Shown one piece after another: positions 35,901 to 44,047 of a stretch of DNA of 64,000 nucleotides. This DNA comes from Nyssa sinensis (taxonomy: Eukaryota; Streptophyta; Magnoliopsida; Cornales; Nyssaceae). The stretch spans positions 23,406,071-23,470,070 of the forward strand of contig CM018052.1 in the NCBI GenBank assembly GCA_008638375.1, written 5' to 3'. Below the pieces are notes generated by a model. The model had not been told where the DNA came from, did no database searches, and worked only from the letters and a program-made list of their open reading frames with translations. Within the stretch, counting starts at the first letter, position 1. Each line of letters opens with the position of its first letter. A program made the position numbers and the translations under genes.

Positions 35901-38613
35901 AGTTGAAGGTTTCATGCTTTCTCTGTGCATGCTGTTCTTTTTTATGCATTTTCGTACTGTACATGTGTAACACTAGTTATATTTCTTGCAACAACCAAGT
36001 TAAAGAGGGAGATAGTATAGATTATGTGATGTAAAACAATAGCAAAGATATAATATGGACTGCAGAATTCAGAAGCATAGTAAAATTAGGTAGTTACTTA
36101 TTCAGCATAACAAATTTAAGATTAGGAAAGAAGAAATAAAAATTAAAAATAAAGGAGCATCTAAGGTTAAGGGAAAAAGAAAAAAGTTTAGGAATATAAA
36201 TAAGTACATATACATAACATATATGTTACAAATATATAAGAGAGTTGCAGACAATGGTTGGAGTGCTAGTGATATTTAAATATTTGTGATGATGTAAAAT
36301 AACTTAAGATACTGACCCTTTTTTTTTCTTCCAGTTATTGTTAGTGAAGTCCTATACCCAAAAAAAGTAAGTCCTTTTTTCCCCAAGTATGAATGCAGTA
36401 TAGTTAAAGGCAAAAAGTCTCCCTTCAGGTGTAAAGTCCTACATTGTCCAAAACGCAAGGCAATAAAAAAGTGCTAGCCTAAATGAAGGCACTAACTTTG
36501 AAAAGAATCAAAAAATATATATTAGACATTAAAAATTCATTTATTCTAAGTTAAATAATATCTTATGTAACAATTCTTATGTAATACTAAAAAGTTTAAT
36601 CTCAAGGACGACATATGATGTATTTACATTTTAAACAATAGGACCATTTTAAGCTTTTTCTTTCATTTCTGCTTCTTTTATATTGTACAAATATTGTCTG
36701 GACAAAAATACCCTAACTTAAAACAACAAAATAAGATACACGAGGAATGAGGCTCTTGCCTCAACTCCTTTTGCCTTAGCCAAGTTAATCGTTTAGGCGA
36801 CACCTCATTAAATTTGCCTCCTCTTGAATGTGCTGAGGCACTATGCCTCATCCTCACCTCGCCTTATCACCTAGTCACTTTTCACAACACTCTAATAATG
36901 CTTCTTTTTCAGTAGAAATTTCATGTGTTTATTATGACTCGGAATTTCCAATTTTGTTAACAAGAGTTAATTTTTGTGTAAATAAAGGACTTGGTGCTTT
37001 AAGTTTTGATTGAGCAAAACAAAATTCCTTCAAATAACCTTTCTTAGAGTAAACTATTCTCTGCACTTATCAAAAAAACAAAAAAAAGAAAGAAAGAAAA
37101 AAGAGTAAACTACTCTCTGCATTAAGCAGTGACACAGGTTCTCTCTATTGACAAGAAACTGGGGAGAAATTTGAAATGCAAGATCAGTATAAGATAGGAA
37201 ATGCAGCAATTCTTTTAAGATTAATGAAAAAGTTGGTTCAAAAATAATGAGTTTTTGATAACTAAATTAGGAATACATGTTCATATCTATAAATATAGTG
37301 ATGTACCAGCTCATATACAGAAATATTTTAAAATTTTGGGATCTCTATGAAGTCCCATCCGAATTATTTTGTTTTTGCAACATATATTCTATTAAACATA
37401 CAATTCCATGTACACCATTTTTTTTATCAAGTAATCAGCTATAGTGTTTTCTCACTAGCTCAATCCATATCAATTATGCCCTTCCATCCTTGTAGCACCT
37501 TCAACTGGAACCATGTTGCTTTTTGTTGTGAGGTAGCCAGCTAGGAAGTTTTATTCTGTGTATTGAACTATCGATTCATTATTTGTTTTTCATTTTCTCA
37601 TACTGGTCACAATAGGGGGAGGATTTGGTTCGAGAAAGTGGAATTCCATATACAATTGTTAGGCCTTGTGCATTAACCGAGGAGCCTGCAGGAGCTGATC
37701 TCATTTTTGACCAAGGAGACAATATAACGGTATTAGCATCAAAATGGAAATTTATTACCGCTGTTATAGTTATCTGGTGGTCCATAGATTGCTCAAGATT
37801 TTCTAAAACATGTCAATATGCCAACCAAAGAAATATAATACTAACAACTTAGTAAAAATTTGTTCCGGGGTTGCATTTGTAAGTCAGTCTAACTTATCCT
37901 TTGTCACAAAAAAATTTGTTTCTTATGCATACAGGGGAAGATATCGAGGGAAGAAGTTGCTCAAATATGCGTTGCTGCTCTGGAAAGCCCATACGCATGT
38001 GATAAGACGTTTGAGGTTGTACTTTTATATAATTTTCATCATATTTGCATGCTGCCCTCACTCTTTCTACTTTCTATTAGTAATCTCTTCTTTATGTATT
38101 TTGATAACAATATGCACATGGTTGATTGGCTAGTGCATTAAAAGCCTTCAGTCCTAGATATTCGGGTGGAGGTCTTTTTGAGTTACATGATGACACTACT
38201 CTGGATTTTGGAGCCCCTCATTTTATAATGAAATTCCCCAATGTGTTATAATTGGTGCAATGTAGAACTCCTTTATGTTTGGGACAAAACTTTGATTAGG
38301 CTTGAAGTGGATGGCATATTTTTGTAACGTTTGCTTTCACTCTCTAGCTTGAAGCTAAAAATAAGTTCTTGGGCCGTGGCTATGAAAATTAGAGGCCTAG
38401 AAGTGGGTTTTGGACAATTGTGACTTGCTGCTTCATTTATTTTATTTTTTTTGTTTTTTTATACAGGTTAAGAGTGTCATTCCATTTAGTGAGCCATACA
38501 CGGTGGACCCTGAAAACCCTCCACCTGAGAAAGACTACAATGTATATTTCAAAACTTTGAAAGATGGCATTACAGGGAAAGAAATCTTAGAACGAAGTCC
38601 TGTTGCTGTCTAA
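2958..38613 (+). CDS. Rossmann-fold (atypical SDR) protein with embedded CIA30 domain, 16 exons, probably plastid-targeted
   Basis: Exons: 2958-3029, 4475-4729, 4822-4983, 5187-5237, 8915-9049, 9267-9290, 9439-9550, 17779-17904, 18047-18096, 35132-35290, 35369-35464, 35549-35664, 35785-35908, 37616-37729, 37935-38015, 38467-38613. Phases agree at every junction; the total is 1,824 nt, or 607 residues, close to the roughly 600 usual for the family. Residues 1-109 are Ser/basic-rich like a transit peptide. A GATGGVG dinucleotide-binding loop lies at 140-146 and a YIGMK (YxxxK) motif at 244-248. A CIA30 domain (WGALDDVVMGGVS, YDGLELRLKGDG, RLPFSSLRP) spans about 270-455, and the Rossmann part resumes with GIPYTIVRPCALTEEP. 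This layout matches Arabidopsis HCF173 (psbA mRNA translation) and its relative At4g18810; the exact role here is inferred. Introns are GT-AG except intron 11 (GC-AG). Introns 7 and 9 are swollen by transposons. Confidence 0.88.
3030..4474 (+). other. Intron 1, with (AC)n and a 93-bp direct duplication at the acceptor
   Basis: No coding sequence. An (AC)n run lies at 3099-3117. A segment of about 90 bp beginning 'ttctgtaggataac' (about 4281-4373) is repeated at 4374-4466 with few changes, period 93 bp, and its second copy ends beside the exon 2 acceptor. The polypyrimidine stretch before the acceptor is therefore present twice. Confidence 0.75.
6716..7005. repeat. Two-copy direct repeat, period about 160 bp
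   Basis: The block 'caataacttcttttaaaaa...gaagttttcccaattaatg...gaatgaagaaagaccca' occurs from about 6731 and again from 6891 with scattered substitutions. It lies inside intron 4. Confidence 0.8.
7265..7790 (+). repeat. Dispersed AT-rich repeat, copy 1
   Basis: Shares an ordered series of blocks with 21750-22130 and 31535-32065: a 'ctcacgtgt' start, a variable T-rich/(TA)n centre, then 'cttgaatttttatttaatg', 'gatatctta.taat', 'tttttatgccaattttgattgaaa' and an end near 'acttcttag'. All three copies are in the same orientation. No coding capacity, clear terminal inverted repeat or target duplication was seen. Class unknown. Confidence 0.7.
7441..7475. repeat. (TA)n microsatellite
   Basis: Uninterrupted TA dinucleotides followed by 'gatatatatg', inside dispersed repeat copy 1. 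Confidence 0.9.
8123..8309 (-). mobile_element. SINE-like insertion flanked by a 21-bp target-site duplication
   Basis: The 21-bp sequence starting 'aataatgttaaaaag' occurs at 8102-8122 and again at 8310-8330. Read on the - strand, the insert begins with a tRNA-like head: an A-box-like 'tagacgacaaagtggg', then a B-box-like 'aagtcgaacc'. It has an internal poly(A) (poly(T) at about 8202-8218 on +) and ends in a short A run at the downstream duplication. A long direct duplication plus an A tail is the signature of target-primed reverse transcription. The family is not identified. Confidence 0.75.
10168..10909. mobile_element. Degenerate hAT-type non-autonomous element
   Basis: The left end 'ggggatggcaacg' is repeated about 95 bp later as 'agggatggcaacggg', so the head is partly duplicated. 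The right end has the complement-like 'cccccgttgccgcccc' and 'aatgccatccttag'. Ends of the form TAGGGATGGCAA...TTGCCATCCCTA are common in plant hAT MITEs. I found no clear 8-bp target duplication, so the boundaries are approximate. Confidence 0.4.
12270..13805 (+). pseudogene. copia reverse transcriptase fragment
   Basis: Translation shows recognisable copia RT pieces: 'GCKWIYQIK' near 12680, 'YEETFTPIAKMT' near 12785, 'KLRKTLYGLKQAPRAWFDKF' near 12955, and degraded 'FEMKDLGSLCYFFGIEV' near 13185. Stops and frame changes interrupt it (for example the TAG ending the piece at 12640), so no enzyme can be made. The segment from about 13174 is duplicated in tandem. Confidence 0.8.
13174..13805 (+). 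repeat. 316-bp tandem duplication inside the dead copia RT
   Basis: The block starting 'catgcccactttgagatgaagg' is repeated 316 bp downstream (13174-13489 and 13490-13805) with essentially one visible base change ('tttattgtt' against 'tttactgtt'). The duplication is much younger than the surrounding pseudogene. Confidence 0.9.
13806..15237. mobile_element. hAT-like DNA transposon remnant
   Basis: The ends are CAGTGTTGTCA at 13806 and, inverted, CAGTGTAGTTA at 15237 (9 of 11 match). Just inside both ends are 'gcctc/gcgat' style GGCG repeats ('aggcgatcgcctaaagtaaggcg', 'gcctttcgcc'), typical of a widespread plant hAT group. It separates the RT fragment from the RNase H fragment of the copia pseudogene. 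No transposase frame was seen and no clear 8-bp target duplication remains. Confidence 0.6.
14645..15097. mobile_element. Harbinger/Tourist-like MITE nested in the hAT remnant
   Basis: Inverted termini CAGCTTGTTTGGATG (14645) and CAGTTCGTTTGGAAG (inverted, ending 15097) match at 12 of 15 positions. They are flanked by TTA at 14642-14644 and 15098-15100, the 3-bp TWA target duplication expected for PIF/Harbinger. The interior is AT-rich and non-coding. Confidence 0.7.
15238..15665 (+). pseudogene. copia RNase H fragment
   Basis: Continues the decayed copia after the hAT insertion. 'NAD*AGRSMDRKSTIRFCV' corresponds to the copia 'DADWAGxxxDRRSTTGYCV' region (the catalytic-region Trp codon is now a stop). 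'KNAIQIAHNSIFHERTKHIEI' follows in another frame near 15470, then the C-terminal segment before the polypurine tract. It is frameshifted and non-functional. Confidence 0.85.
18775..20335 (-). pseudogene. RTE-type LINE remnant, interrupted by a TRIM
   Basis: On the - strand, translation gives 'FALVMHELIEHIH' and, after a frame change, 'VFADDIVLIDET' (RT catalytic ADD) near 19700-19790. Nearer the 3' end come 'FYGTKCWVVKKHYVNKMS' and 'KMRMLRQMC' (19103-18990), as in the C-terminal region of plant RTE LINEs. The 3' end (18781-18800) carries short TTG/TTGAG repeats after 'aataattaggataaagc', as in that family. Many stops and frameshifts; inactive. Confidence 0.85.
19173..19420 (+). mobile_element. 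TRIM (miniature LTR retrotransposon) inserted in the LINE
   Basis: Two 73-bp direct repeats, 19173-19245 and 19348-19420, begin TGTTA and end ACA. The left repeat is followed by a degenerate initiator-tRNA-Met primer site (tgatatctaag, 19246). The right repeat is preceded by a polypurine tract (gtgaggggg, ending about 19345). Flanks ACGCT (19168-19172) and ACGTT (19421-19425) look like a target duplication with one change. Total 248 bp, no coding capacity. Confidence 0.85.
21129..21405 (-). mobile_element. TRIM, - strand, with TTATT target duplication
   Basis: Direct repeats 21129-21201 and 21331-21405 share 'caattgctccaaaag.tta.gct.ttagagaatg'. On the - strand the primer site TGGTATCAAAGCC (plus 21318-21330) follows the first repeat. 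A polypurine tract (plus 'ctccctctta' from 21202) precedes the second. TTATT lies at 21124-21128 and 21406-21410. About 277 bp, non-coding. Confidence 0.85.
21750..22130 (+). repeat. Dispersed AT-rich repeat, copy 2
   Basis: Same block order as 7265-7790: 'gactcacgtgttcgt', 'gaatttttatttaatgg', 'tttttatgccaattttaattgaaa', 'ttattatgtgattatata', ending at 'catgcttcttag'. Shorter than the others. Confidence 0.7.
22628..23108 (-). pseudogene. RNase H and C-terminus of the old copia
   Basis: Reads 'GSIDDRWSTLGYCTFIEGN', 'KKQPLATRSSAEGEYRAIAQG' and then 'HFTKEKLNEGLIRMPFV' to a C-terminus just before the polypurine tract, as in copia RNase H. The TRIM at 23109 cuts it off from the RT part. Confidence 0.85.
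23109..23508 (-). mobile_element. TRIM inserted in the old copia RNase H
   Basis: Terminal direct repeats 23109-23235 and 23354-23508 both start TGTAACGCCC and end AAGTATCA. They share 'gtagcaag.cttgt' and 'tcttatataccaat'. Between them (118 bp), on the - strand, a primer-like site (TAGTATCAAAGCC) follows one repeat. A polypurine tract (plus 'cattctcctccctta') abuts the other. The left repeat lacks about 28 bp. No clear target duplication was found. Confidence 0.78.
23509..24054 (-). pseudogene. C-terminal RT of the old copia
   Basis: Continues the RT sequence that stops at 29015. On the - strand from the young copia's edge it reads 'LKAHLASEF', then in another frame 'IEVARFDKSIFVSRSKYILN' and 'AMLGCRLADSPIK', the usual copia RT C-terminal order. 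Stops and frameshifts are present. Confidence 0.75.
24246..26400 (-). CDS. copia RT and RNase H, open reading frame
   Basis: One open frame of over 700 codons in frame with the rest of pol only after a frame change near 26400. It begins in the integrase C-terminus ('LINRMPSSVLNGEIPYNVLF'). RT follows with TWALVPLPAGKRAIGCKWVF, QFDIKNAFLHGDL, LYGLKQSPRAWFGKF, catalytic VVYVDDIVITGSD and DLGVLKYFLGIEV. RNase H has CFSDADWAGSK, STTGYCVFVGGN, SAESEYRAMAQ and HERTKHIEIDCHFV. The stop lies just before the polypurine tract. Catalytic motifs look intact, so this half could still give a functional enzyme if expressed. Confidence 0.9.
26400..28343 (-). pseudogene. copia gag, protease and integrase region, broken
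   Basis: Starts at ATG 28343 (MADEQKSLVVTDV). A Gag region (UBN2-like) is cut by TAG at 28101-28103. After a frame change near 27630 comes the zinc knuckle CYYCHEPGHTKRTC, then the protease motif WVIDSGAIDHMT (DSG) near 27350. A TGA follows near 27165, in what was probably an Arg codon. Next is the GAG-pre-integrase HCRLGHPS...CESCQFAKHH and an integrase core (VHSDVWGP, VDTPSQNGVAERKNR) with frame changes near 26650 and 26400. Domain order is normal for copia; the lesions prevent a full polyprotein. Confidence 0.88.
29248..29465. repeat. Tandem duplication of about 109 bp in the old copia RT
   Basis: The block 'ttc.tgtgaagaaatg.attctt.acatctaacta...ccatcccaaattggctgcacaagaaag' occurs twice in a row with several base differences. 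Confidence 0.75.
29462..29854 (+). mobile_element. Solo LTR with GAAAG target duplication
   Basis: A 393-bp block begins TGTTAGGAATAT and ends CTACCCAACA, with GAAAG at 29457-29461 and 29855-29859. It contains a TATA-like 'actataaatac' near 29655 and the 'tttatgtggttcaccc...ggttacgtccac' block common in plant LTRs. No primer site or coding sequence, so it is a solo LTR left by LTR-LTR recombination. It interrupts the old copia RT. Confidence 0.88.
30920..31320 (-). pseudogene. Integrase core of the old copia
   Basis: Reads 'TNCVDTPMQNVVAEWKNRHL' and 'LKPFWGDAVLIVAYLIN'. These match the copia integrase 'CVDTPQQNGVAERKNRHLL' with Asn/Gly and Arg replaced by Val and Trp, so it is decayed. Confidence 0.85.
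31535..32065 (+). repeat. Dispersed AT-rich repeat, copy 3, inside the old copia
   Basis: Contains the same ordered blocks as copies 1 and 2 ('ttgaatttttatttaatg', 'gatatcttgataatatt', 'tttttataccaattttgattgaaat', 'ttcttcttag'). It separates the integrase and the pre-integrase/protease portions of the old copia, so it inserted after that element. Confidence 0.72.
32066..33960 (-). pseudogene. gag/protease region of the old copia
   Basis: Decayed beyond continuous reading. Position before the integrase and the downstream primer site at 34023-34035 identify it. A fragment 'LELGRMIGNDKAHNGMYLLE' (about 32205-32145) is the copia segment just before the GAG-pre-integrase domain. Confidence 0.6.
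34520..34941. mobile_element. Mutator-type fold-back MITE with 9-bp target duplication
   Basis: TAACTTTTT lies at 34511-34519 and 34942-34950. The 422-bp insert has long imperfect inverted arms: 'aattacagggacctc' near the left end and its complement 'gaggtccctgtaatt' near 34890. The ends are GGGATAATTAC and, inverted, GGGAAAATTAC. A 9-bp duplication with long inverted arms is the Mutator superfamily signature. Non-coding. Confidence 0.9.
35291..35548 (+). other. Introns 10 and 11, short, in frame and stop-free; intron 11 is GC-AG
   Basis: Intron 10 (35291-35368, 78 nt) and intron 11 (35465-35548, 84 nt) are both multiples of three without in-frame stops. Retention would add 26 or 28 residues to the CIA30 domain instead of ending translation. 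Intron 11 starts CAG|GCATGC, a GC donor with an otherwise consensus exon side. Exon 11 (35369-35464) lies between them. Confidence 0.8.
35909..37615 (+). other. Intron 13 (1.7 kb), with a possible hAT-like remnant
   Basis: Mostly AT-rich. At about 36451-36893, the left 'cattgtccaaaacgcaaggc' and the inverted right 'gtgttgtgaaaagtg', with 'gcctc/ggcg' motifs inside, resemble the hAT group at 13806-15237, but no target duplication is clear. Nothing else recognised. Confidence 0.45.
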
Positions 38614-39854
38614 TAGCTGTGCATGGTGAGTCAACTTTTAACGTGATACTTCTAATTATAATAACAGTGATTATCATATTTTTGCAACTTTAGACTGTGA
38701 ATTCAGATTCAGAGTTAAATTAAAAAAATGAACTTTCATTTGGTACATACTTGATCCAAGAGAAAACTTCACAACATACAATTCTTTGTATTCAGCATGA
38801 TGTGTACAAGTATGTTTTATGTTTGTTTTGGCTGCGAGGTTACTAGAAGTTTGTTAACGCAGTTGAAAGGATGAAAAGATGACCCAACACCTACTTCTTC
38901 TGTTTGATGGGTCCTATAAAACTGATTGAGGAACTTGGGCATATTAGAGACACAGAAGAGCAAGGAATGGAAAATTAGCATATAATAGGTTTACATTGGG
39001 ACAATAGTCTATTTTCAGATGTCCTTGTGAACAGTTGCAAATGTTTTGATTTTGATTTTGATTATCATGAATTCAGTCTCTGTATAGTTATGTGTGCGAG
39101 CATTACTTTGTAATGGTAATGCTATGAATGTATGTCCTTATTGTTTTTCTGTTTTGTCCCACTTCTTTCTAATCATTTTTCAAATTGGTTTTGGAGATTG
39201 TTCTGGAAGAAGATGAATATGATAATAAGTTAATCGCTGGATACCTGGTTATTGATTTACAGAATGTGTTCGTCACACATTTTTAAGACTATCCTATTAT
39301 CTACATGCTTGATACATAACCAATGTTTAAACTAGATGAATTTCACTTTCCAGCTTAATCCTGTCATTGGAAGCTAAATTATGACATCTTTTGGCAAAAA
39401 GTTTGCTTTATGTTATTATTATTGTTACTCTTTAAAACAACTCTGGAATTTGTTTGGTTGCAAGTTCGGAGTGATGGAAATTGGAGAAATTTTGCCATGA
39501 CTCAGGTTGGTGAGCCACACTAGTAGCATCTTACCATATAGGCAGGATTTGTGTTCCTTAAAAATCAAACAGCTTGTTGTCATTGGTTTGCTCCATGAAC
39601 TAAGTTTGTGAAAAAACTTCCCAATTGATGAAGGAAAAATGTTTTTCTTACCTTCTAAACTTAGAAAAATTATTAGGTAATTGTGGACCAGCATTCTTAC
39701 CAGTGAGATAGATGGTTACATGTGCAGTAACAATACATTATGTAGCTATTAATATCACTCGTTGGGAGTACTTGAAAATTTACTCCTAAACTTAGCCCAT
39801 GTCTAGCAGTACTTTGTCGGACACAGAATCACTACTGTTTTCCAAAATATCAAC

Positions 39855-39857
<3 letters not shown>

Positions 39858-39902
<45 letters not shown>
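39858..39902. repeat. (GA)n microsatellite
   Basis: About 22 uninterrupted GA units. Confidence 0.95.
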
Positions 39903-39904
<2 letters not shown>

Positions 39905-41689
39905 AAGAATTTTTGTTGCCTAGCTATAAACAGCTGGTGGTTGCAGAAAAGTTTGTCCCAGATTTGGTTTGTTGGTAATGTGACTTTGGTCCGAGTGCAG
40001 GTTCAAACAACTTTGTCATATGTGAACTAAAATCTCGTGATTGGGTCTCTCTCTCACTCTCACACACACACACACAATATATATAGATATAAGATAGTGA
40101 AGTTTGAGTATTGCAGTGGAGAAATGAGCATATGTTTACATTGGGATCTTTAACACCAATCACCTTGTTATACTACAAAGACGTACTGTCTAGTTTTGAA
40201 AAGTGAAGGTACATACCTAGAACTAGAACTAGCCAGAATGAAAAAGATTCGTATGAGGCAAAGCTGCGCCATCTGATTAGTGAAAAAAGAGAGAGGTAAG
40301 CTGTTTTATGGACAGATGCTAAATCTAAATGCACCCACTGCCTTTTTGCAGATAAGTCAGGCTGTTAATCCCTTTCTCTCTCCTCTTTTTTTTTTTTTTG
40401 GTAAGTGTTATTCCCTTTTGTTCCTTGCTGCATGCAAACGTTGCATTCAATTGGTGGAGAGTCCAGAGACTGTTAAAGGGTATCATGAGTTGAAATGCTA
40501 AAAGGTGAAGTTTTTGAATCAACTTGGTTCAACATGCCAATTATCATTTGTCATATAGATGAGTTATCCGATTTTAAAAGAGTAAAAAAGTATTTTTTCT
40601 TCCTGTCTAGTGGGTAAATTGTAATTAGTTTAGTTCAAAAACTTAGTTCATGACATTCATATGCTTAATCCAACCAAAAATTACTCGAAAACATGGGTTC
40701 AATCTTGAAAATCATAATTTTACGCAAAAATATACCAAAAACTATATGTTTCTAGTCCATCCCTCTCCATATCTCAAAAAAGAATGCACTACTCAATTTT
40801 GTATACCTACCTCAGGTTAAATAACTACAAACCAAATGTATCATAACTCTTTTTCTAATTATTTTTAATAAGTATAAATGTAACTTTTTAAAATTTGCTT
40901 TTTCCTTCAAAATAAAAGTGCATTTGATAAACATCTTAAAAAAGTAAAATAAATCAAACACTAATTCTATTTTTTTTTTGTTTATTTAAACAAAAAAGAA
41001 AAAAAACTTTAAAAAAAGCGTTACCAAACACACAATTATTTAAATATGAGTAATGGTCCTATGCATGAAATAACAGAGCAAAATCTTTTATTTGGAACAC
41101 ATTGCTGATGAGCCAACTTTGAGACTACTAAATTTTTGGAAGTCAGATTTGACAAGATGAGTTTTGTCCCCTCGGACAGGAGTCACAGGATGTAGGGGGT
41201 GGCAATGGGCATCGCTCAAGAATTGAAAAATCCAAATTTTCTATTGTCATTTTGTTAAAAAAAATTAAATTGTTACCTCCAAATACTTTTGAATTTTCAT
41301 AAGACTCCTCTGAAAATTGTAATGCATATACTTTCGTCCTCTTAGACCGTATTTCTAGATCCGACAGTGCCCTCGAGGACATCCAATAAAATTGTCCATT
41401 AAAAGTGTATCATACTCCTGGAAGGGGAAAAATTATGTAATAATATCATCTTCCTTTATCTAATAGCAGGCCTTGAATGGTAGGGACATGGGTTATTTTA
41501 ACTTACTGCAACACGTTTTGATACTGATATGTATGTATTAAACCCAGACAGCACTTGTCAGCTGGTACAGTGGGGCTGGAAAACAGATCATCCTATTTTA
41601 ATTTCATTTGTGTGTTCATTTTAAAGTTGTATCTGCTTCCATTGATATTTCAAACATTTTAAGTTAAATGGTTGCCCACAATATTTGCA

Positions 41690-41761
41690 ATCCATGATAT
41701 GAGTGTGTAAGTATATGTATATATATATATATATCCATATATCCATGATATGAGTGTGTAA

Positions 41762-41810
<49 letters not shown>

Positions 41811-41812
41811 CC
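41690..41812. repeat. (AT)n microsatellite with a duplicated anchor
   Basis: Two (TA)n runs, each preceded by 'atccatgatatgagtgtgtaag'. The anchor plus run was duplicated and then expanded. Confidence 0.85.
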
Positions 41813-42089
41813 AAGTTGGAGTAAATGGTACATACATGTTAATATGAATGTACTGTAGAAAAGAAATTGGCTGTATTTAGGAAACACCAAAATTTTTGTA
41901 TCTGAATTCAGAAAAAGACAACCATTGAGCAGACTTATATGGTTCTTTCCTATCCCCAATTATAGTGTGACCTCCTGTTTGTTTGTTTATTGTATCCATC
42001 TTTTTGGCATATCTTACAAGGTCCTAAGCCAGGTCCATTTTTTTAACTGCTCTTTATGATTGGTGTATCCAAGTTATGACTCTCAATCT

Positions 42090-42245
42090 TCAAGGTTTTA
42101 TAGTTGGACAAAGACTAGCCCAGTACAAGAGACTCTCACCTTGGCCGGGTCTGAGAAGGTTATTTTTGTGACTCGAACATGTGACATCGATGTCACAGTT
42201 GAGCAACTTTACTGTTGTGGTAAGGTTTGCCTCCAAGGTATTATC
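42090..42245 (-). mobile_element. SINE-like fragment
   Basis: On the - strand, 'aagttgctcaactgtgac' (A-box-like) and 'atgttcgagtcac' (B-box) are spaced as in tRNA-derived SINEs. They are followed by 'cagacccggccaaggtgagagtctc' and 'gtactgggctag', wording typical of plant TS-type SINEs. No poly(T) tail or target duplication was resolved. Confidence 0.45.
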
Positions 42246-42766
42246 ACTGGATATAATTAGTTAATATGAAACCTTCCATCAAGCAGGATGGAAGAGATGC
42301 ATTTTTCTAGACATATGATGCTAAATCAGAAAATATCATGGCCATTTAATGCCTAAGCCATAGAATGCAGTGGTTAATCAGATGCCGGGATTCATGTCTT
42401 TGTTTCACAGGCTTTCACAACAAACTTGGCTTTTTATTTAACTATTGTTTAAAAGATACAGTGATCTTGCATAGAATTGAACTGGGTAGGTGAGTAGTAG
42501 CCAAATTCTGTAAATTGTAATGAAACAGTTACGTACCCTGAGAATTACAGCTGGAATGCCTGATTGAATTTCTTTCTCAGAAAACTACTCCATGATTCAA
42601 TTTCCCAAACATGAAGGAAAGAAAAGAAAAGAAAAGAAAAGGCAGGTGAAGCTTATAAATATATGTATATTCTGTATATTGCTTTGAATGGACATCTACA
42701 AAGTCTTTCTTTCATTGCTTTGAGTGCCCTGAAAACATCCATCATGAAAACAAGGTAAGCTTGGCT

Positions 42767-43224
42767 TTAGCATTTCTTTGGAGAGCACCAAAATGCCTGC
42801 AGAACAGAGGGTGATGTCTATCAAATCATACTCAAAAAGAAAATGAAATGTAAAGTCAAATCTCTCTCTCTCTCTCGCTCACACACACACACACAAACAC
42901 ACAGTAACTTAATGAAATAGAGAAGAAAGCGTAGTTATATACATTGAAACAAACTCTGGGTCTTCTTCCACTGCGTGCTTCCAGAATATTTCTTAGTTTC
43001 ATGAGCATTTCATTTTCTGTGAATATTTTACCCGGCGAGCTCAAGAAAACATGCTGTTGAATCGGAGGAGACCACAATCCGCTTTGAGAATAATCAAAGT
43101 TGAATTCAGAAAAGTCAGAGAATTTTATGAGAAGACGGTCAGATACAGACTTGGAAACCAATTGAACTCTTAGAGGAGAGGTATCAGAGAATGAAGGTGA
43201 AGATGAGATTTCAGAGATGGACAT
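42767..43224 (-). CDS. Small plant protein of unknown function, two exons, 103 residues
   Basis: Exon 1 runs from ATG 43224 to 42943 (94 codons) and exon 2 from 42796 to 42767 (AFWCSPKKC, stop). The 146-bp intron starts gtatat, ends ttctgcag and contains (TC)n/(AC)n runs; the phase is 0. The protein has a Ser-rich start, then [38 protein letters not shown] and [14 protein letters not shown], ending in a basic region and the Cys-containing tail. I recall similar small Arabidopsis proteins (At3g23170/At4g14450 type) but cannot confirm that here. No signal peptide or membrane span. A TTTAAAT box lies near 43312-43318 on the - strand. Codon order, intron phase and a motif-rich protein make this a real gene rather than a chance frame. 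Confidence 0.75.
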
Positions 43225-44047
43225 TGATCTAAGTTTTGAAGAACACTCACAAAGTGTATGAGATAATAATAAGAAGCTTCAAATTGGTGAGACTTAGAAG
43301 GAGACAACATTACATTTAAAGGGTTTTTAGAGATGAATGTAAAGAACCAAAGATGGGAAGACTCACTACTATGATAAGGATGCGTATGGCTGTATTCAAT
43401 TATGGAGTGAATTGTGGTAGCATGATTACAGGTTCCAAACTTTGGTCATTGAATATGAGGGGCTAAATCAGGGCAACGTGTGCTATTTTTGGCTAAGACA
43501 AGTTTTGAACTTTAAAAAGTTAATCTTATCTAAAGAAGACCCCTTTTTGATGGACAAGATGCACACATTCCTTTGGTGGAACTCTACCTAGTACATGGAT
43601 CATTCTACAGATTATCATTCATGACCATGATTGTGTGAACCAGATCTGTATGAAAATGTGAGGGTCCATCAAGGTAGGTGCACATGATTGCTAGAGATAA
43701 CTTATGGTAGTCCATGGACCATCAATGATTGGTGGTCTCCATGGATCAGATCTATATATATAGATATATATACACAGACACAACTGAAGAATCTGATGGG
43801 CTAAGACCACCGCCTTGTTTGGTCCTGGGTTCAGATCAGCCCATCCACTTTATTAGGAAAGAATGAAAAATTTCACCTGTTTTGACTTTAGTCTTTTGAA
43901 TATAAAATACATATATGTGTTCATAATGCAAGTACTTGCATTTGTATCAAGTTAAAGCACAGGGAGTTTCTCTAGAACCAAATCTTGATCATGCTGATAA
44001 TGACATTGTAATGCGTTGGCATATTGTGTTAAAATTAATATATATAT
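43225..44047. other. Intergenic, promoter side of the small gene
   Basis: AT-rich with no gene seen. It ends in 'attaatatatatat', the target of the gypsy insertion. Confidence 0.6.

Larger units (their letters stand above)
38614..42766. other. 3' flank of the CIA30 gene and intergenic DNA
   Basis: Starts with the host 3' UTR; 'gcatg|gtgagtc' at about 38625 is donor-like, so a 3' UTR intron is possible. The rest holds microsatellites and a SINE-like fragment. No protein gene was recognised. Confidence 0.6.

Noticed and set aside
41621..41959. 112-codon - strand frame rich in Ile/Tyr
   Set aside because: Translation of the (AT)n microsatellite.
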